DNA from: Sinohyriopsis cumingii
Lineage: Eukaryota > Mollusca > Bivalvia > Unionida > Unionidae
Reading direction: 5' to 3'
Length of the DNA stretch: 64,000 bases
Assembly (NCBI GenBank): GCA_028554795.2
Contig: CM068830.1
Span: 109,009,214 to 109,073,213 of the forward strand
Part shown: piece after piece, positions 1 to 12,239 of the stretch
Layout of the letters: every line of letters starts with the position of its first letter
How positions within the stretch are numbered: the stretch's first letter is position 1
Notes under the pieces: model-generated
What the model was told of the DNA's origin: nothing
The model's database searches: none
The model's input: only the letters and a program-made list of their open reading frames with translations
Translations under genes and position numbers: made by a program

Positions 1-170
1 TTAAGTCTAGTTGAAATACGATGCATGAAACGTTTCCTTACTCGATGGATACACATATTTCAGCTAGACATTCGCATTATCCAACACAGCAGCCCCATAC
101 CATAAAAACAATACATCAGACCTCACAACAATCAGGTTTCTTTCACTTGTTTCCTCATTCTCTATCTATC

Positions 171-174
<4 letters not shown>

Positions 175-221
<47 letters not shown>
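175..221. repeat. (TAA)n microsatellite
   Basis: About 15 uninterrupted TAA units, preceded by a short TCTA run. It lies upstream of the gene and has no coding meaning. Confidence 0.95.
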
Positions 222-223
<2 letters not shown>

Positions 224-1144
224 GACTTTGTATAGCGGGTAATCGTTAGAAGCTCTAACCGCTTTACAACATTAGACAACACCTATAAGATAAAAAAGTC
301 ATATATAATGATATGATTACAAACACCAACACCATGAAATTAGAAAACATTGAAAAAACATGCTGAGAATATTTAAGGTAGGAAACATTATTAGGTCTTT
401 AAGTTTAAGGATCTACACCATATTTATTCCTATTTAGTCGTAAATGAATTCCGTTGCACATGCGTTATGCACCGGAACTTGCTATATACGGTTCATATTA
501 ATAATGTTGGCTAAGCTCCTATATATTCGACAACAAAGTGAGACGCGGTGGTTTAGTTCCTAATTGTTAGCCTACCGGTCTATTGTCCAGCCGTTTCTAA
601 CGCTGAAAGCATATCATCCAGGATCGGCTGCCGCTGTATGTACCAGTGCATGGGACCTGATGTTTTGATTTGCAATTTCAACTGCAAGATAGCATTTGTA
701 TTGATATTCTCTTAACACCAAGCGATGGTCTCCAGTATTGTTGTATTTAAAACAAAGGTGCTATTATTTTGCTTATATCGAGGTGGAGCAGACGGACAAG
801 TTACTAACCTTGAACCTTTCTCGTCATCAGCATTCAACGGTCAGTGAATGGAGAAGAAAATGCTTTCACAGCAAAATTAATTGAGCTTACCAAGTATCTA
901 ATATTTTTGGAAGTGTTTTGGTCGACTCAATCATCCCTCTTTATATTCCTTAACACTTCGTTTCCTACAGTTTTCTTTTCTAACTTACAAGAAGCTTATT
1001 CATATTTTCTGTGTTTATGTAAATAACTTGTTTACCTTTGATTTTCAATGTGTGTAAAATGAACCCAACTGTACCTTTCGCTTACTATTCTATCATGCAA
1101 ATATACAGCTTTAATAAAGATGCTTCCCGATAAGCATTACAAGA

Positions 1145-1336
1145 TTAGTGTTATGACTGGTCAGCCTGGTGTCACGATAATTTGACTGGGTGGGACATCA
1201 TGTTACATGTCTACTGCAAGATATCCCAGTGTTAGACATCACTATAAACTGCACCACTGGCGACTCCTTAGCGATAGGACTAAACATTGTTAAAGCCCAG
1301 TTGAAAATCTTAAATACACACAAAAACACACACTCA
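1145..1336 (+). mobile_element. tRNA-derived SINE, family 1, 5'-truncated
   Basis: Carries the body and tail seen in the full copy at 9259-9584: the stretch CATCATGTTACATGTCT, a CCAGTG..A.ACATCA segment, a TTAAAGC motif and a CA-rich tail. The tRNA-like head is missing, so this is a 5'-truncated copy. It lies about 450 bp upstream of the start codon. Confidence 0.75.
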
Positions 1337-1778
1337 TAAGCTAAATTTTTAATTCCATATCATATACATTTCTAAACAGTATGAACTCCCCGTAATCATT
1401 CACTGTTGTCTGAAAAATATAATTTTGCCCTTAGGATCTGCCATATCATATAAAATGTTGTAACCAACCAGACATGACAATCTTAATTGTACATGTCGGT
1501 CAGATTCACTCATTTCCTTCTGATCCTTCCTGATAAATGCGCTCTATTCTCTCCCCACGTTTGCACTGTGAGTATGATGCTGATACCATCACGTGACGTT
1601 TTATATGACTTATACGAAACACATGAAGACGGAAGCAACAAGTTATGTGTATGAAATGTAGAAATCTGTAAAGCCATGACCTAGCTAGTAGCAAATCAAA
1701 GGATATCTAATGTCGTGCTATGATAGGGGTTGTCATTCATGGATTGCTGAGAATCCTTACATCTAAACCAATTGCTGA

Positions 1779-1857
1779 ATGAGGTACATACAGTTCATGA
1801 TGAATCAAGGCTTCTCTCAGTTCATCGTTTTTGTGGTTTCATGTGTTTTTACTCAAG
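1779..1857 (+). CDS. IgSF gene exon 1: signal peptide
   Basis: The frame opens at 1779 directly after an in-frame TGA (1776-1778). In-frame ATGs also occur at 1797 and 1800, and the one at 1800 has the better context (A at -3). The 26 residues end in a hydrophobic core, FIVFVVSCVFT, followed by Gln, as expected for a secretory signal peptide. The exon ends in phase 1 at G|GTACGT. The first ATG is chosen because it is the first after the stop. The shorter starts also leave a usable signal peptide. Confidence 0.8.
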
Positions 1858-3221
1858 GTACGTTCCTTCAGAGAAACATATTTTAGTTTAATTTACGTAG
1901 CATCATCCAGTTTCGAGTTGCAATCATTTTAAAAAACAGACATCCATAATTTTGAAACAATGGAGGAATATAAAACAATCTCCGTTGAAAGAAGGATGCA
2001 AATTTGAAAAGCTGAGTCAGCACAAAATCTCCAATATGCCCTCTATAAGAGTATAGTCACAGTGAAATGCTACCTTTCTTCTTTAATGCACACCATTAGG
2101 AAATGATATCGTTAAATGTTCACTATAAAAAAAAAAAGCGCAAAACATATCTGTATGCTCTTTGACAGTAGTATTTTTGTTTACGCTTCCAGTATTTCAA
2201 TTTATTTCATTCTATGAAATAATGATTTTCGCCTGTAAAACGAAGCATCACATACATTCATTTTGCTAATAAAGATATTTTCCCCTTTCATATGCTTCTA
2301 TTTGAAATATGTCCAACTTTGTATAGGTCAGCCCTTTTGTATAGTGATAACCCTGGCTCGGAAAGCATTCGTTTGGTATCATCTCAATTTAAATATTGCA
2401 GTAGTTAATACCAGAATCAGTTTCCTGAATTTGTTTTTTCTTCCCGGTGAAGTTAAGGTGATATATTTTTGAAATTTTGTTATACGTTTTGAACTTCTGA
2501 ATGATTCACTAACATTGAATTTTAATGTTCCATATTAGTATGTTTGTCACATAATCAAATAGATAGTCACTCTTTTGACTATATTATATCTAGTTCGCTT
2601 CAACTGGAGTACCATACAATGATATTCGATGAAAGTTATTATATCCTTGACTTAACTGTGGTCAAACGACCAATTATTTTCCTGTCTGTTTTTCACCATT
2701 CTCGTTTTTTGTGTGTTCTGTCATGCAGTTTAACTACAGTTCGTTTTATGCAAGTACATCGAGAACGGTGTTCTTTGTGCAGCAAATCCTAGACTACTTT
2801 ATTTTAAAAAGTTTTCTTCTACTTTTATCAAAACTATATCGTGTCCGGTTTTATTTCTTTGAACATACATATTAAAGTGTTGTATTTGTCATTTTGCTTT
2901 CTGCTTGTAAACCTTGAGTATATTCATCAGGTGTATCAATCACTCTCAAAATAGACTTTAGACACTAGCATGTCAATAATGTATGTCATCTACTCGTTGT
3001 ACACGTGACATAGATACTATTTCAATATTGTTGCTTTTATTCCGTGTGGATAGACTGTGATGTTAGTTAGTATTTCTAATCAAAATAATTCATTTTAATT
3101 TTGCCTCTTTTAACGTGTACCCACAATTGAGTGTTGCTTATATCAGCATGAATAATTTTGCACTTTTAAAAATGGTGTCTAAATTACCGCGTATTATATT
3201 TTTATGCAAATAATATACCCA

Positions 3222-3338
3222 TTACTATTATTATTATTATTATTATTATTATTAGCACTAGTAGTAGCAGTATTAATTGTAGTAGTAGACGTAGTAGTTG
3301 TAGAGGTAGTAGTAGTAGTTATGTTGTTGCTGCTGCTA
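3222..3338. repeat. Compound trinucleotide repeat (ATT)n / (AGT)n
   Basis: About eleven ATT units followed by degenerate GTA/GTT and TGC triplets. It produces artificial poly-Leu/Val and poly-Asn/Thr open frames on the two strands, which I do not regard as genes. Confidence 0.9.
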
Positions 3339-4199
3339 AGGTGGGTTAGCCTAACAAGTAAAAATTTGCAAGTCATTGGAGTGTAAGACTTTCTTAAATA
3401 ACACTGAAGACAAAACAATAATTGACAAACAACTCAATTTGCAATAGTCATGTACTTTCCATCAGTTTTGGACTAATGTACACATAGCGGAAAAACAAGA
3501 TGTTCCACTCAAGATAACATGCATGTGTGTTTGTAAAGGATAGATAAATAGCCCAAATGCAAAGATATTCATGTCTAATTAGAATTACAGCTTGTAAAGG
3601 TGAAACCCATAGTTGAATAAGTAAATATTTATTGCATCAATGATAATGTTCTTCAAAGTCAAATCATGTATTTCATCTCTGGATGATCAGAGCAACTCAC
3701 AAACTATGTATTTAATATTAACTCCAACCTAATTACAAACGGAACACAACAATAAGAATGGCTCTACGTCTAGGGCTAAGTTAGGAACGAGTAATATTTC
3801 CAGCAAACAACATTGAGATCAAAAGCTAAGACAAAATAATGTATATAAGCTAGTTTCATTTATAAAATATTCAAAGTTTTCAAAAAGTGTAGGAATGTAA
3901 AAGTGGAAAACTATTTTCCAAGATTCAGATTCAAATAAACATATTTATTCTAATAATAATAACAATGAGCTGAATAATCAAATCTATAATCATATACGCT
4001 ATATATTGTGTTGTTTAGAAAAATCCAACCAGTCAGGCAGACCATTAACTTGATTTTGAACAAAGATTAGTTCTGAAATAGGAATATACTTAATATATAA
4101 TCATGGAGAAAAGCTACACATAATACAAACTGGTTATATATAACACCTCCCGTCAAACAGAAACGGAAAGACTTGTACAATAAAGCTTTCGTTTACAAA

Positions 4200-5340
4200 T
4201 TATTCTAAAACAAAATAACCATTACACAGGAAGATTTCATATGACTGCCATAAATTATACACGTGAATATTGTACTCCTCCATCAAACTCCACCTTAATA
4301 ATTTCTGACTTTTGCTTTTACACTTTGCTAATAAACGCGGCACTAAATACAATATTCGGAGAAACATTTGATCCATTATACAATGTTGAAAAGCCAGTAT
4401 TAATGCCAAACCTTCATTATCCCTTGTTCAATAATTTCTCTTTTGCTTATTTAATTGTTTAAAAAAATACGACACCGGATGATTTACACCAATTTTGTCT
4501 TTTTTAATCAATACACCACGAACCCAATCAACACTTGCATCAACGTTTTAAATGATTAATTGAGATTTGGAATTAAAAGAACTGCAGCATTCTTAAGAAT
4601 GACCTTGTATTTATTAAAAGCCTTATAACTGTTTCCAGACCAACGAAACATTGTTTTCTTACTCAAATTGTTTAAGTGCTTGGCAATTATGGAAAAAGTG
4701 GAGCAAAGTATGTCTGAAGATCAAGCTGTACCCAAAACGTCGACACGTTTGCTTTTAATTGATGTGCACAGTGAATTCAGATATAGCCGTGACCTTATCG
4801 TTTAGGCTGTACTTGACCATGGTCCAAACTATATCCCAAAAATATCGCAAGTACGATAAAACTCACTTTTACTTACATTAATTGGCATTTTGCATCGCTG
4901 AGATTTTTTAAGAATGTCCTTTCCATGTGATCTTTCCAGACGTCAATCTAAATGAACACGCCATCGATATAAGATTCACAGTTATATAGATCAGTTCTAA
5001 TTATATTCATTAAATGTCCTTACTTACAAGATGAACCCTTGATCCCAAACCGCATCACTTAATATTGATAAAGACCTCTGGAGTTACGAATGCTGAATAT
5101 TCCTTTGCCCTTTCTGTCGGTGATATTTTTCAAAATCCTTCTTAAATGCCAAATGTTGTGACATATTTTGTACTTCCAATTTAGTAATTCTTGGCAATGG
5201 AAATGAATCTCCTTTGGTCTCAATGATCAAATGTATAGAGTCGGCGCACATGCGGCGATTATTGTTTGGTTTTGGCACAAAAATAGATGGTGAGCAGGAG
5301 TCGCTTTCCTCTGGTTCTGTAAAAGCATTCTCAGGCAAAT
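4200..5340 (-). pseudogene. Ty3/gypsy retrotransposon, decayed RT and RNase H
   Basis: Read on the minus strand from 5340 downwards, frame-shifted pieces follow the gypsy pol order. They are SPSIFVPK and FPLPRIT (RT fingers), AFVTPEVF, SYIDGVFI (the YxDD catalytic box, second Asp replaced by Gly), LGYSLDHGQVQP-like sequence, then RNase H with DASVDWVRGVLI, HPVSYFF.QLNKQ.RNY and LALILAFQH, ending in QKLLRWSLMEEYNI. Several stops and frameshifts make it dead. It belongs to the invertebrate gypsy group whose gag and protease remains occur at 18010-19165. No LTRs were identified. Confidence 0.85.
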
Positions 5341-5829
5341 CCTGATTTTATTTTTCTAACATTCGTGTTTCAGGGAATTAATTATGTACGGATGCTGTTT
5401 TACAGGTGTATAGTCTAAATTTAAGCATGATAGTAGATGTCTGGAAAAGTGTTCGTATTCAGATAGCAACTTTTTTGTTTCTATTTTATCTTGCTGATCT
5501 AGATTTGAACGTTTCTGGTGTAGATTATTGAATATTTCTGAACTCCAGTAATGACTTACACCAAGGTTTCCTCAGTCAGATTTCATTCCATCACTTAAAT
5601 CATCATAGCCTGATAGATAGCAGCAGCACAAACGTTTATTTTGTTTTTCCTCCTGTACAAGTAGGAAAAAAAGACTTTTACGCAATCATCATACTCTTTC
5701 AGCGTAGTACATTAACATATTGACATTGTATTCATGATGTAATTTAAATCACTTAATTTCTTTCTAAATTTATTAGGATTACAATAATTAACCTGTAGAG
5801 GATATTGTGGTGGGTGCAAGACAACTAGA

Positions 5830-6045
5830 AATTTATTAGCAGGTTGAGATCTCCTATTCCTTGTACTTCTGTCGCATCATAATTCTAGTTTTAAAATGGT
5901 CTAAGGTAAGGAACCGAAAAAGTCGACCAATATTCCGCTAAATGGTTTGTCAGATGCAATAATATGTTGTAGATGAGCCTTGGGTACCTTGTGATTAAGT
6001 TTTGATATCATTTGACCTTCAAATCATTAGGCTTCCGAACCCCAT
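5830..6045 (-). pseudogene. Ty3/gypsy integrase fragment
   Basis: Minus-strand frame with KVPKAHLQHI, SDKPFSGILVDFFGSLP, matching the start of the gypsy integrase core (IPKAPLQPI...PF..VLVDCVGPLP type), including the first catalytic Asp in LVDFFG. In an intact element integrase lies downstream of RT and RNase H, but here it lies upstream of the RT at 5340. It therefore comes from a second copy or a rearrangement. Broken beyond this stretch. Confidence 0.7.
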
Positions 6046-8042
6046 GTGCAACTATCAACAACGTTTGACCTAGGTATGTAATGTATAAAGAATGTTCTTG
6101 TACAGAAACAGCTTGTGTTCTTTAAACCACAGTGAACGTTTCCTTAGACTTTACCCCACGTGCATGCCATCCATAATTTCAGTAACTGAAAATAAGGGAA
6201 AACTTCTGTTATTGTGCACAAACAAAATCCATAATGTATGCTTAGATGGGTGGATGTATAAATGGATAGATATATAAAAGTTGATTTGCGCAAAGTCATT
6301 ATAGTTGTGAAAGCAGAATCACATTTATTACAAAGACTGCAATTAAACAACTGAGTAATATTGATGAAGAAAGGATTTATTGATCTAGTCACAGTACAGA
6401 ATAAGAAGGAACAATCGTGTGTATTTGAAATATGTGGGGATGTTTTAAAAATGAACAGTGCAAGTCATCTGCTAGGAATATGTAATGCTTGATGTATGTG
6501 CTTGAAAAGTTAAATTATATGTTAATAAAACAAAAAGAAAATTCAACATGCATATGCGGATAAGTAGCAAAATAAAGAAAACAATATCTCTCAATAATTC
6601 TATTTCCAGGCATGATATTACAGCTGACTAAAATGACTATCATTATGATGAAAGTTGAAGGACAGACCTCGTCTCAAAGAATTTATGAAAATCAAACAAA
6701 TCAACTGGTATTAGTGTAAAACTGTTCCACTTAAATTACATAGGCTTCAATATATGTGATTAGATCGCCTTAATATTTGGCAAATAAAATGCTTAAGATC
6801 TTGAGATAAGGCTTATTGTCCATGAGTGACAAGCCACAAGAGGAGATATGGATTTCTGATCAGTCGTATCAGAAGTTTGATTCCTAAATGTTGTGCTGTA
6901 TGTTGACTTGGAAGTAGTCATATGAGACTGAGTGTATGTATTTTAGCAAAAGGCTGCTGAGTGGAAGACTTTATAGTCAAACGAAACCAATTCATATCCC
7001 TTCTAAATGTTATACTTGGCACTCTTAATCAGCACATTGTTCTACTGACAGGAAGGTGTAGAGCTCACAAGCTTTTAAAATAAAAACATTTGTAAAAGCA
7101 ATGTAAAGTGCTCTCTTGATCCATTTCAAGGGTCCATCAACTTTCTCTAAATGTAACAAATACTGATCAATTTCGGTTTCCTGAATAGATGTTAATAACT
7201 TCATATTTCTGATAACATCAAACTTTAGAATTTCTTCCTTTTATGTCTCTCTATATTTCGTTTTTTGGTAATTGAACTTTGTCTATCTTCATTCCCTCTC
7301 TGGTCTGTATTTCTATTTCTCACTCTCTCTTCCCTCTCTCTTTGCATTTGTATCATTTCTGTTTAAACTGAAGCTTCCCTAACGCAAAATCCATTGCTTA
7401 GTCATGAAAGTCCCTTTTCAACCTTTCTAGGTTGGCTTCAGATGCCATTCTGAAAGGTTCAATAAATGTGTCTCAAATATGTAAAATTAAACTACCCGAG
7501 GCTTAGAAAATTCAGTATAAAAAATAATTTAAATTTCAAATACAAATTCAAGTTTTCTGAAATATTTGAGAGAAATTAAAATCCCGGAACGGCCCCGAAT
7601 TTTCTTTTACGATCCTTTGTTATTGAGCTAAGTAACAGAAAAAAGCGAAAACTCACACATTTCTTAACATTCAATAAATAATACCATTTCTTAGAATAAA
7701 AAGTGAAAATTTAATATAATCATGGATAAATGCTACAACAATACAAGTTAAATATTCATAGCACAATTGACTCTATATAGATCTATATTATGCCAGTTAT
7801 TATACTGCAAAACAATTACTAAAACGTACTGCAGCATTATAATAATTTACACCACATTGATTATTTGTTTAAGACTGTTTGCAATGGGTCCAACTAAGAA
7901 AGACATAAAAAATGGGCTGCAAAATTAACGCATGGTATTTATTTTCTAGGTTGTACGTAATGGAAAATGTGAAGTAATTATCCATATCATTATATGCATT
8001 ATCTAATCTTGAGATATGAAATCATATCTTAATTATTTGCAG

Positions 8043-8369
8043 AAGTGTATAACCTGAAGCTTGAAAGTGACAATTCGGTTCCAATCGTAGGAGGAAACCT
8101 GACTCTCTCATGTTTGACTCGCGACATTTTTAAAGACGGCATGATCTTCTGGCTAAACCACAAAGGTATTGAACTTTCCAGATGCTATCCACAAAGAGGT
8201 GGAGTGTGTGACAGGAATGCAAACAATTACAGCTTCACAGCCAACATTAGTGGAGCTTATGCTTATATTGATGGCTTAGACAGGGCAAGGGACGGAGGAA
8301 TATGGAAATGTGTGCAATTGGTTACTGTAAACAATATTGAAAGCGATACAATGGAAATTGTGATTTACG
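8043..8369 (+). CDS. IgSF gene exon 2: Ig domain 1
   Basis: Residues 27-135, phase 1 in and phase 1 out (acceptor TTTGCAG, donor G|GTAGGT). The domain has the canonical core: Cys50 in NLTLSC, Trp63 in IFWLN and Cys116 in DGGIWKC, where the usual Tyr of the DxGxYxC motif is Trp. The 66-residue spacing between the cysteines suggests a V-type fold. Cys74 and Cys82 form an extra pair in the C'-D region, possibly a second disulfide. Sequons include NLT, NYS and NIS. As the membrane-distal domain it is a likely ligand-binding module. Confidence 0.9.
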
Positions 8370-9258
8370 GTAGGTACATTTTTCTTTTATCTGCATTTAT
8401 TATGTTAGTATCATACATGCATCTTTAAGATGCCTTTGCACTTATTCACCCCAACAACCAACAAACATTAAGATAAATAAACAAATTAACGGTTGGAAAT
8501 GTACAATTTGTACATCTATTTCAACCTTGAATGTCGGATATGTGAATTATGATTGAACTCTGATCAAAGAAGATTCGTTGTATTCATATCTGATACAATG
8601 CATCATAACAATCATTCATCCACTCTTGCAATAATGTCCTCTTAACGTTTACATTAGTTTCACTCAGAAAGTTCAAAATCTTGGAACTTTGGTCACTTGA
8701 AACTTACATATATAGATGCCATTCATTATGTAGCAACAAACAGAGCCTGCTGTGTATGTGCCAATAAATAGTAATGTATAGCAAAGATACAATATATGCA
8801 AAAGTAAATTTCTCCAGTTATAACATAAGTATATTTGCGGAAAATGTACAGTCAAGGTTCCTAGCTCTTCTGAATGTACGGTGCATATTATTATCATGAC
8901 TTTGCATCCTAATCATTTTGACGAATATAGTGGCCACGCATTGCCTCAAATTAAGAAAGTGAGTCGTTGTCCTGAAGTATACACTATGCTGATGAGGCAC
9001 GAGAAGTATTTAGCGAATCTTTTATTTGCAAAAAATAAATTTTGCATACATTACGTATATTCATCAAGTGCGATTGCGCGCATATTTACTGATACTTCAG
9101 TCATAATACTAATGAGAGTACAATATTCAAAGAACGCTCGCCAATTAATTGGTATGTGGAAATTATGCACATACTTTTGTGGAAAGGAACAAATTTTCGG
9201 AATGTTATCTACCGCATATGTGCTATGGCACTACATCTTAAACAATTATTAGCATTGG

Positions 9259-9584
9259 TGACCTTTTCGGTGGCCTAGTGGCTAGAGCGTCCGCCTCGGA
9301 TGCATGAGGTCGCGGTCTTTAACCCCGGCCGAGTCATACCAAAGACGGGTAAAAAAAGTAGCACTAACAGCTGCCTGGCTGGGCATTCATAATTAATAGG
9401 TTAGTTTTAGGACTGTTCGGCCTGGCGTCACGGTGATGTGACTTGGTGGAACATCATGTTACATGTCTGCGACAGGATGCCCCAGTGCTATACATCACAA
9501 TAAACTACCACACTGCAGACGTTGTAGTGATATGACTGAAAATGTATTAAAGCTACGTTAAAATTCCAAAACAATCACGTACAC
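9259..9584 (+). mobile_element. tRNA-derived SINE, family 1, full length
   Basis: The tRNA-like head has a box A (TGGCCTAGTGGCTAGAG) and a degenerate box B followed by CCCCGGCCGAGTC. The family body (GCCTGGCGTCACGG, ACATCATGTTACATGTCT) and a tail motif (AAAGCTACGTTAAAA) follow. The perfect 11-bp target-site duplication ATTAGCATTGG flanks it at 9248-9258 and 9585-9595. This is the reference copy for the family in the window. Pol III transcribed by analogy with other tRNA SINEs. Confidence 0.9.
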
Positions 9585-10239
9585 ATTAGCATTGGCCACG
9601 ACTATAACAACACAAACTCTGTAAAAATCGATGTATATCAAATTGTACGGAAATGTCCATCTGAGAGCAAAACAATGCAGTAACAAATATTTAGTACCAC
9701 ATTTGGGATCTGTGAATGTGGATATCGTAACGATTGCACTGTGCTCTGTGTTGTGTCGTGGGCACATTAATTGTGTATATGTGGTCCAGATATACGCAGT
9801 ACTCCGTCTATAAACTCCATATTGTGTACAAATATATACCCCATCACACTATCACCATGAGAGGCCTTATATAGGATTCATGAGCAATCCATCGACGCTT
9901 ATTTAGACACCTATCTTTTGTTGCTACCAAAGCACATAAGTCTCATATGAGTGCTATCATTTTATGGTCCATAATAGTGTAATTGGTTAAAACCTTGTTT
10001 ACTTTTGAACTTAGTGTTATGTTGACATGGGATGACTTAAACCATAAGAAGACTGTATCTTCAATACCAAAAAAAATACTGTAAATGGGGAAGTAAAATA
10101 TCATAGCCTATTGTGTTAAATGTCGCAGACATTTCAAGTAGAGCGAGAAATGTAATTTTCCCACTATCCAAAGGAGACGGGAGGTCGTTAACTGCAACTG
10201 GCCATGAATGTGTGGTTGAAACAGTTTCGTAGTTCTGCG

Positions 10240-10640
10240 AGAACCCCCCCCACCCCCCGACCAGATGGAAGTATTGCTAACATCTGTTACTGAAAGCAAT
10301 ACTGAATCTAGGCACTCAAGCATCAGCGCTGTCAGAATTGAAGCGAGTTCACGTGACTGTGGCGTGCCATTCATCAGAATTGTAAATAATAAATCTATAG
10401 AAACAGGTTCAAATGCTGTTAACTATAACAACTGTATGGCGACAATTAGCTCAGATTGTATTATCAAGCTTATCGATAACGAACTATGCTTTGTCACGAA
10501 AGAAATTTGCAAGCAGGTCCGAAAGGATAAAAGGAGAATGGGTCGTTGGAAGTGATGCACGCTTATTCCTTGGCATAATCTTGTTCGTGATCTCGAAGAG
10601 CTCTTTGAAGCTATGACCTTTCATGAGTGATCTTACTACT
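10240..10640 (-). mobile_element. CR1/L2-like LINE fragment, minus strand
   Basis: Minus-strand pieces ELFEI.NKIMPRNKRASLP, LSDLLANFFRDK and LMLECLDSVLLSVTDVSN match the sequence just before and at the start of the RT domain (LLLECLD...LP..T.I.N type) and resemble the same region of the plus-strand copy at 45590-47110. It is short, frame-shifted and truncated on both sides. A C-rich run sits at its low-coordinate edge near 10247-10258. Confidence 0.75.
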
Positions 10641-12239
10641 ATAGTAGGTTGATTTTGAACAGCTTTACATATCTTTTTATGAACAGTGAGGCTAGTAGAA
10701 AGTCAAGTCCTCTTGACCTTATGGACTTCTCTTTTAACAATGAGGAAGACACCGAATCCATGTCTGTTGAAGTATCGTCAGTGAGTTATTGTTATTCCCC
10801 CAATGTGTGTGCACTATCTTTACAAGTGACGCTTACAAATGCAACCCATCATCCTTTCGATCACATGAACCTTTACCTTATAATGGTCCAGAGGATAACT
10901 AATCCATTATAAAAATACATGATGGCATCAAAATGGTACAATACATTGAAAGGTTGCACACAATCAGCTGTCACAATATTTCTTTCCACTAAGTTTTATT
11001 AACACACCTTTAATATTTGGCGTGTTCGAAATTGGCATCGAATTTTCGTTAGTACAAAATAAAAATATTTGTACTGGAATTTATCAAAAACCATTACTAA
11101 AGTATAATCCGTAAATATAAAGGAAATATAGTATTTACAGTTATCACGATATTGCATCTACCTCCAGACGAAGCGAGTAACATCAAAGGGTTGTAACACA
11201 TTGTAACGTGTATACAGGAATTATCTCGAGAAAATCAAGATATGACTCTCCACCATTTTACAATAATGCTTACCATATAACCTTTCACCATTGTTTGTGC
11301 AAAATAATATGTCGCCAATGATTGATATCCTTATAAACTTTTATTTCATATCACCATTAATCATTTCTGTCAACATATTGCTCTCCACTCGAATTAATTT
11401 TTCTAATACTAGGTAACTAACTCTCAATACATTTTATAAATCATAAGCCACCTGATTGTTAATGTCCTTGAAAATAATATGAAAACCGCAAAAAATCGTT
11501 CAATTCTAGTCTTCTAATCCTATAGGTATTGATCATAAGAGTAAGTTTTATATAAAAGAACGAATCCACTAAATATTCGATTAAATAAATGGAACTCTGC
11601 TTTGAGAAGAACAAAAACCTGTCCAGCATCTCCTTTTAATGCACTTGTTGACAATTGTTATTTTGTTTCGTGTTTTCCTTTAAAGATACATCTAACGTTT
11701 AAATGCCAATATCTAGCCGAAGAACTAAATGCCTTTCCAAACCACGTGTTGAGGCAACCGACACGGGCTGACCTGGTGTGATATAAACCAGCTACGCATG
11801 GACTAGTTGATAAAGAAACATAAACTTGGTTTTAAAAAGTAGCATATGCTGCACCAAAATAGCCATTTTACAAAGAAACCATTATCATATGTTTGGCAAA
11901 ATAACATAAAAAAATCTCGTATTCATAATTCAATGAACAGCTACAAAGGAAAAGTCCATTTTACGTATAGTGTTTTTTATAGTTACGTTTAAATATTTTT
12001 AAAAATTCTAAAATGTCTACTATTTTGCAAACTAGATTCAATTATTGTACCTGTTAAATCTTTCATTTATTAATATGGTATTTTAAGGCAAACTTTCTGA
12101 TTATGAGGGTATGTAGTTGTTCAGCTATTTATATCCATTGCAATGCTTCATTCGTATATTTATATTTGCCATGACTCACCTTATGCTATAATTTTATGAT
12201 TCGTTTGACAATTTATAATCTTCCCTTCTGTTCCTTTTT

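Larger units (their letters stand above)
1..1778. other. 5' flank of the IgSF gene
   Basis: AT-rich sequence holding a trinucleotide microsatellite near 175-221 and the 3' part of a tRNA-derived SINE near 1145-1336. I see no open frame with recognisable content, no convincing TATA/Inr pair and no CpG-rich block. The promoter and any 5' UTR exon must lie here or further upstream, but I cannot place them. Confidence 0.5.
1858..8042 (+). other. Intron 1
   Basis: About 6.2 kb between a GTACGT donor and a TTTGCAG acceptor. It holds a trinucleotide repeat near 3222-3338 and minus-strand Ty3/gypsy pol remains (4200-5340 and 5830-6045). The rest (1860-3200, 3340-4200, 6050-8040) is AT-rich with nothing I can recognise, apart from a pyrimidine-rich stretch near 7230-7350. 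Confidence 0.7.

Noticed and set aside
8881..9252. A 123-codon plus-strand open frame just after exon 2
   Set aside because: No recognisable domain, no splice sites of the right phase and unremarkable composition. Best explained as chance.
9270..9340. tRNA-like sequences with box A and box B (also near 16480, 29790, 56330 and 61340)
   Set aside because: Each is the head of a SINE with its own body, tail and target-site duplication, and several cannot fold into a full cloverleaf.
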